Assembly (NCBI GenBank): GCA_964354485.1
Contig: CAYGZY010000012.1
Coordinates: 1 to 6,398, forward strand
DNA length: 6,398 nt
Source: CAYGXH01 sp964354485
GTDB taxonomy: Bacteria > Bacteroidota > Ignavibacteria > UBA10030 > SZUA-254
Direction of reading: 5' to 3'
Shown: positions 5,159 to 6,398 of the stretch, piece by piece
Position numbering within the stretch: position 1 is the stretch's first letter
Layout: each line of letters opens with the position of its first letter
Position numbers and translations under genes: made by a program
The notes under the pieces: generated by a model
Told to the model about the DNA's origin: nothing
The model's input: only the letters and a program-made list of their open reading frames with translations
The model's database searches: none

Positions 5159-6398
5159 TTATTTATCATCTGTCTGTACATGTTCTATTATTTCTGATAT
5201 TTCGGACCATTCTGCAAGTGCATGCTCAAGTTCATTTTTAAGATCCCTGTACTCGTTGGATATATTTTTGGCATTGTCACCGCTTTTATAAAATTCCGGC
5301 AATCCCATGAGAATCTCAATCTCTCTTTTCCGTCGTTCCTTGTGAGAGATCTCCGTTTCAATTTCGTCCAAACGTTTTCGCAGGGGCAGAAGCTTCCTGT
5401 ACAATTCCTGTCGTCTCTCTGCCTGGAGCCGTTTACGGATTTTCTCCGTTGACTGATTGGGTAATATTACCGATTCCTGTCCGTGTAGGAGATTTGATTC
5501 TTGTGATGATGACTGACGCTCGTTTTTTCTCTTTTCAAGGTACTCCTGCAAAGTACCGAGATGTGTTCGCAGACCGCCGGCAGTGAATTCGAGTACTTTA
5601 TTTACTAGTGGATCAATAAAAGCCCGGTCGTGGGAAACTATCACGAATGAACCTTCGTAGTCAAGGAGTGCTTGCTGAAGAACATTCTTCGAACGCACAT
5701 CGAGGTGGTTCGTGGGTTCATCCATGATAAGGAAATTCGCCGGGGTGAGGAGCATTTTTGCTAGTGCCAGTCTGCTTTTTTCTCCTCCTGAGAGAACGCT
5801 AACTTTTTTAAGAATGTCGTCCCCGTGGAACAGAAATGCACCCAGCAGAGAACGGAGTTTTGTTCGTATATCACCTACTGCTACCTCATCGAGAACCTGT
5901 AGTACTTCCTTAGTGGGATCGAGTTCTTCTGCCTGGTGCTGGGCAAAGTAGGAGAGTATCAAATTGTATCCGAGTTTCCTCTCTCCGTCGTTCATATCTT
6001 CAATGCCGGCAAGGATTCGCGCAAAGGTTGATTTTCCGGCGCCGTTGACACCCACAACTGCAATTCTATCGCCGCGGTTGATTTCACAGTCGAGCTTTTT
6101 AAAGACCGTGATCTCACCATATTTCTTATGGACATTTATCAGTTCGATGGCCACAGCGCCGCTTGGAGGCGGCGGTGGAAAACGAAAATGGATCTGACTT
6201 TCCTCACCGTCGATGTATATAGTCTCCATTTTCTCGAGTTGCCTGATTCTGCTCTGTACCTGGCGGGCTTTTGTTGCTTTGTATCTGAAGCGATCAATGA
6301 ATCTTTGGGTTTGAGCACGCTGTTTCTGCTGGTTCTTATATGTTTTCTCGATCTGAAGTCGATGAAGTTCCTCTTGTTTTTCGTAGAATGAAAAATTA
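5159..6398 (-). CDS. ABC-F family ATPase, Uup/YdiF type (N-terminal part outside window)
   Basis: ABC-F proteins are soluble twin-ATPase proteins without membrane domains that act on ribosomes, and in the Uup group also on branched DNA. The frame is open to the right edge, giving 412 visible residues: the end of the first half, the inter-domain linker, the whole second ATPase and the C-terminal extension. The linker (about 1-75) shows NFSFYEKQEEL, FRYKATKARQVQSRIRQLEK and a proline run FPPPPPSG. The second ATPase has Walker A GVNGAGKST (116-124), Q-loop YFAQH (about 150-154), signature LSGGEKSRLALAKMLL (202-217), Walker B with DEPTNHLD (226-233) and the SHDR switch (255-258); all catalytic residues are present. 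Residues from about 295 form a long charged coiled coil like the Uup/YdiF C-terminal domain. An ATG at 6229 lies inside the linker and is not the true start. The full protein should be about 630-650 residues. Confidence 0.93.
   Translation of the reverse strand, partial: NFSFYEKQEELHRLQIEKTYKNQQKQRAQTQRFIDRFRYKATKARQVQSRIRQLEKMETIYIDGEESQIHFRFPPPPPSGAVAIELINVHKKYGEITVFKKLDCEINRGDRIAVVGVNGAGKSTFARILAGIEDMNDGERKLGYNLILSYFAQHQAEELDPTKEVLQVLDEVAVGDIRTKLRSLLGAFLFHGDDILKKVSVLSGGEKSRLALAKMLLTPANFLIMDEPTNHLDVRSKNVLQQALLDYEGSFVIVSHDRAFIDPLVNKVLEFTAGGLRTHLGTLQEYLEKRKNERQSSSQESNLLHGQESVILPNQSTEKIRKRLQAERRQELYRKLLPLRKRLDEIETEISHKERRKREIEILMGLPEFYKSGDNAKNISNEYRDLKNELEHALAEWSEISEIIEHVQTDDK

Noticed and set aside
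5159..6229. A short one-domain ABC ATPase starting at the ATG at 6229
   Set aside because: The frame continues to the window edge with typical ABC-F linker sequence, so the ATG is internal.
5964..6391. Plus-strand frames opposite the ABC-F gene
   Set aside because: They are antisense to a gene with complete Walker A, signature and Walker B motifs.

Overview
The window reads as a chromosomal segment from a free-living bacterium of the Bacteroidota/Chlorobi/Ignavibacteria side of the FCB group. The main evidence is a parB gene followed at short distance by a DUF5683 membrane protein, an arrangement typical of that lineage. Most genes have weak or absent Shine-Dalgarno sequences, which also fits. 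The lineage is inferred from gene content only. No mobile element, CRISPR array, tRNA or rRNA was seen.

Layout. The plus strand of the left quarter (1-1809) carries a compact operon: the 3' part of parB (chromosome partitioning), ridA (enamine/imine deaminase) and a DUF5683 envelope protein. It ends at a weak candidate terminator that faces convergent genes. Everything from 1838 to the right edge is on the minus strand. Read in the direction of transcription (right to left) it holds: an ABC-F ATPase cut by the window edge; a GNAT acetyltransferase with a Cys/Trp-rich N-terminal motif; a decayed DUF1579 gene; about 300 bp of non-coding DNA rich in inverted repeats; a small SAP/Rho-N-like helical protein with its own likely promoter and a perfect palindrome over the -10 box; a DUF3052-like plus YdeI/OmdA protein; a four-helix membrane protein; and a single-domain PAS protein 4 bp after it.

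How the genes relate. The left operon is housekeeping (segregation, metabolite damage control, envelope). The minus-strand genes from 1838 to 3681 look like an accessory set of small stress- or sensing-type proteins. The membrane protein and the PAS protein are so tightly spaced that they are very likely co-translated, which suggests a membrane-coupled small-molecule or redox sensor. The ABC-F protein is a ribosome-associated or DNA-associated ATPase of the Uup/YdiF type, not a transporter.

No convincing new multi-gene system is visible. The best leads are the membrane/PAS pair, the palindrome-controlled promoter of the Rho-N-like gene, the structured non-coding stretch, and the truncated DUF1579 gene. 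Several starts were moved from the longest ORF to internal ATG codons because of family length, promoter position or overlap with neighbours.
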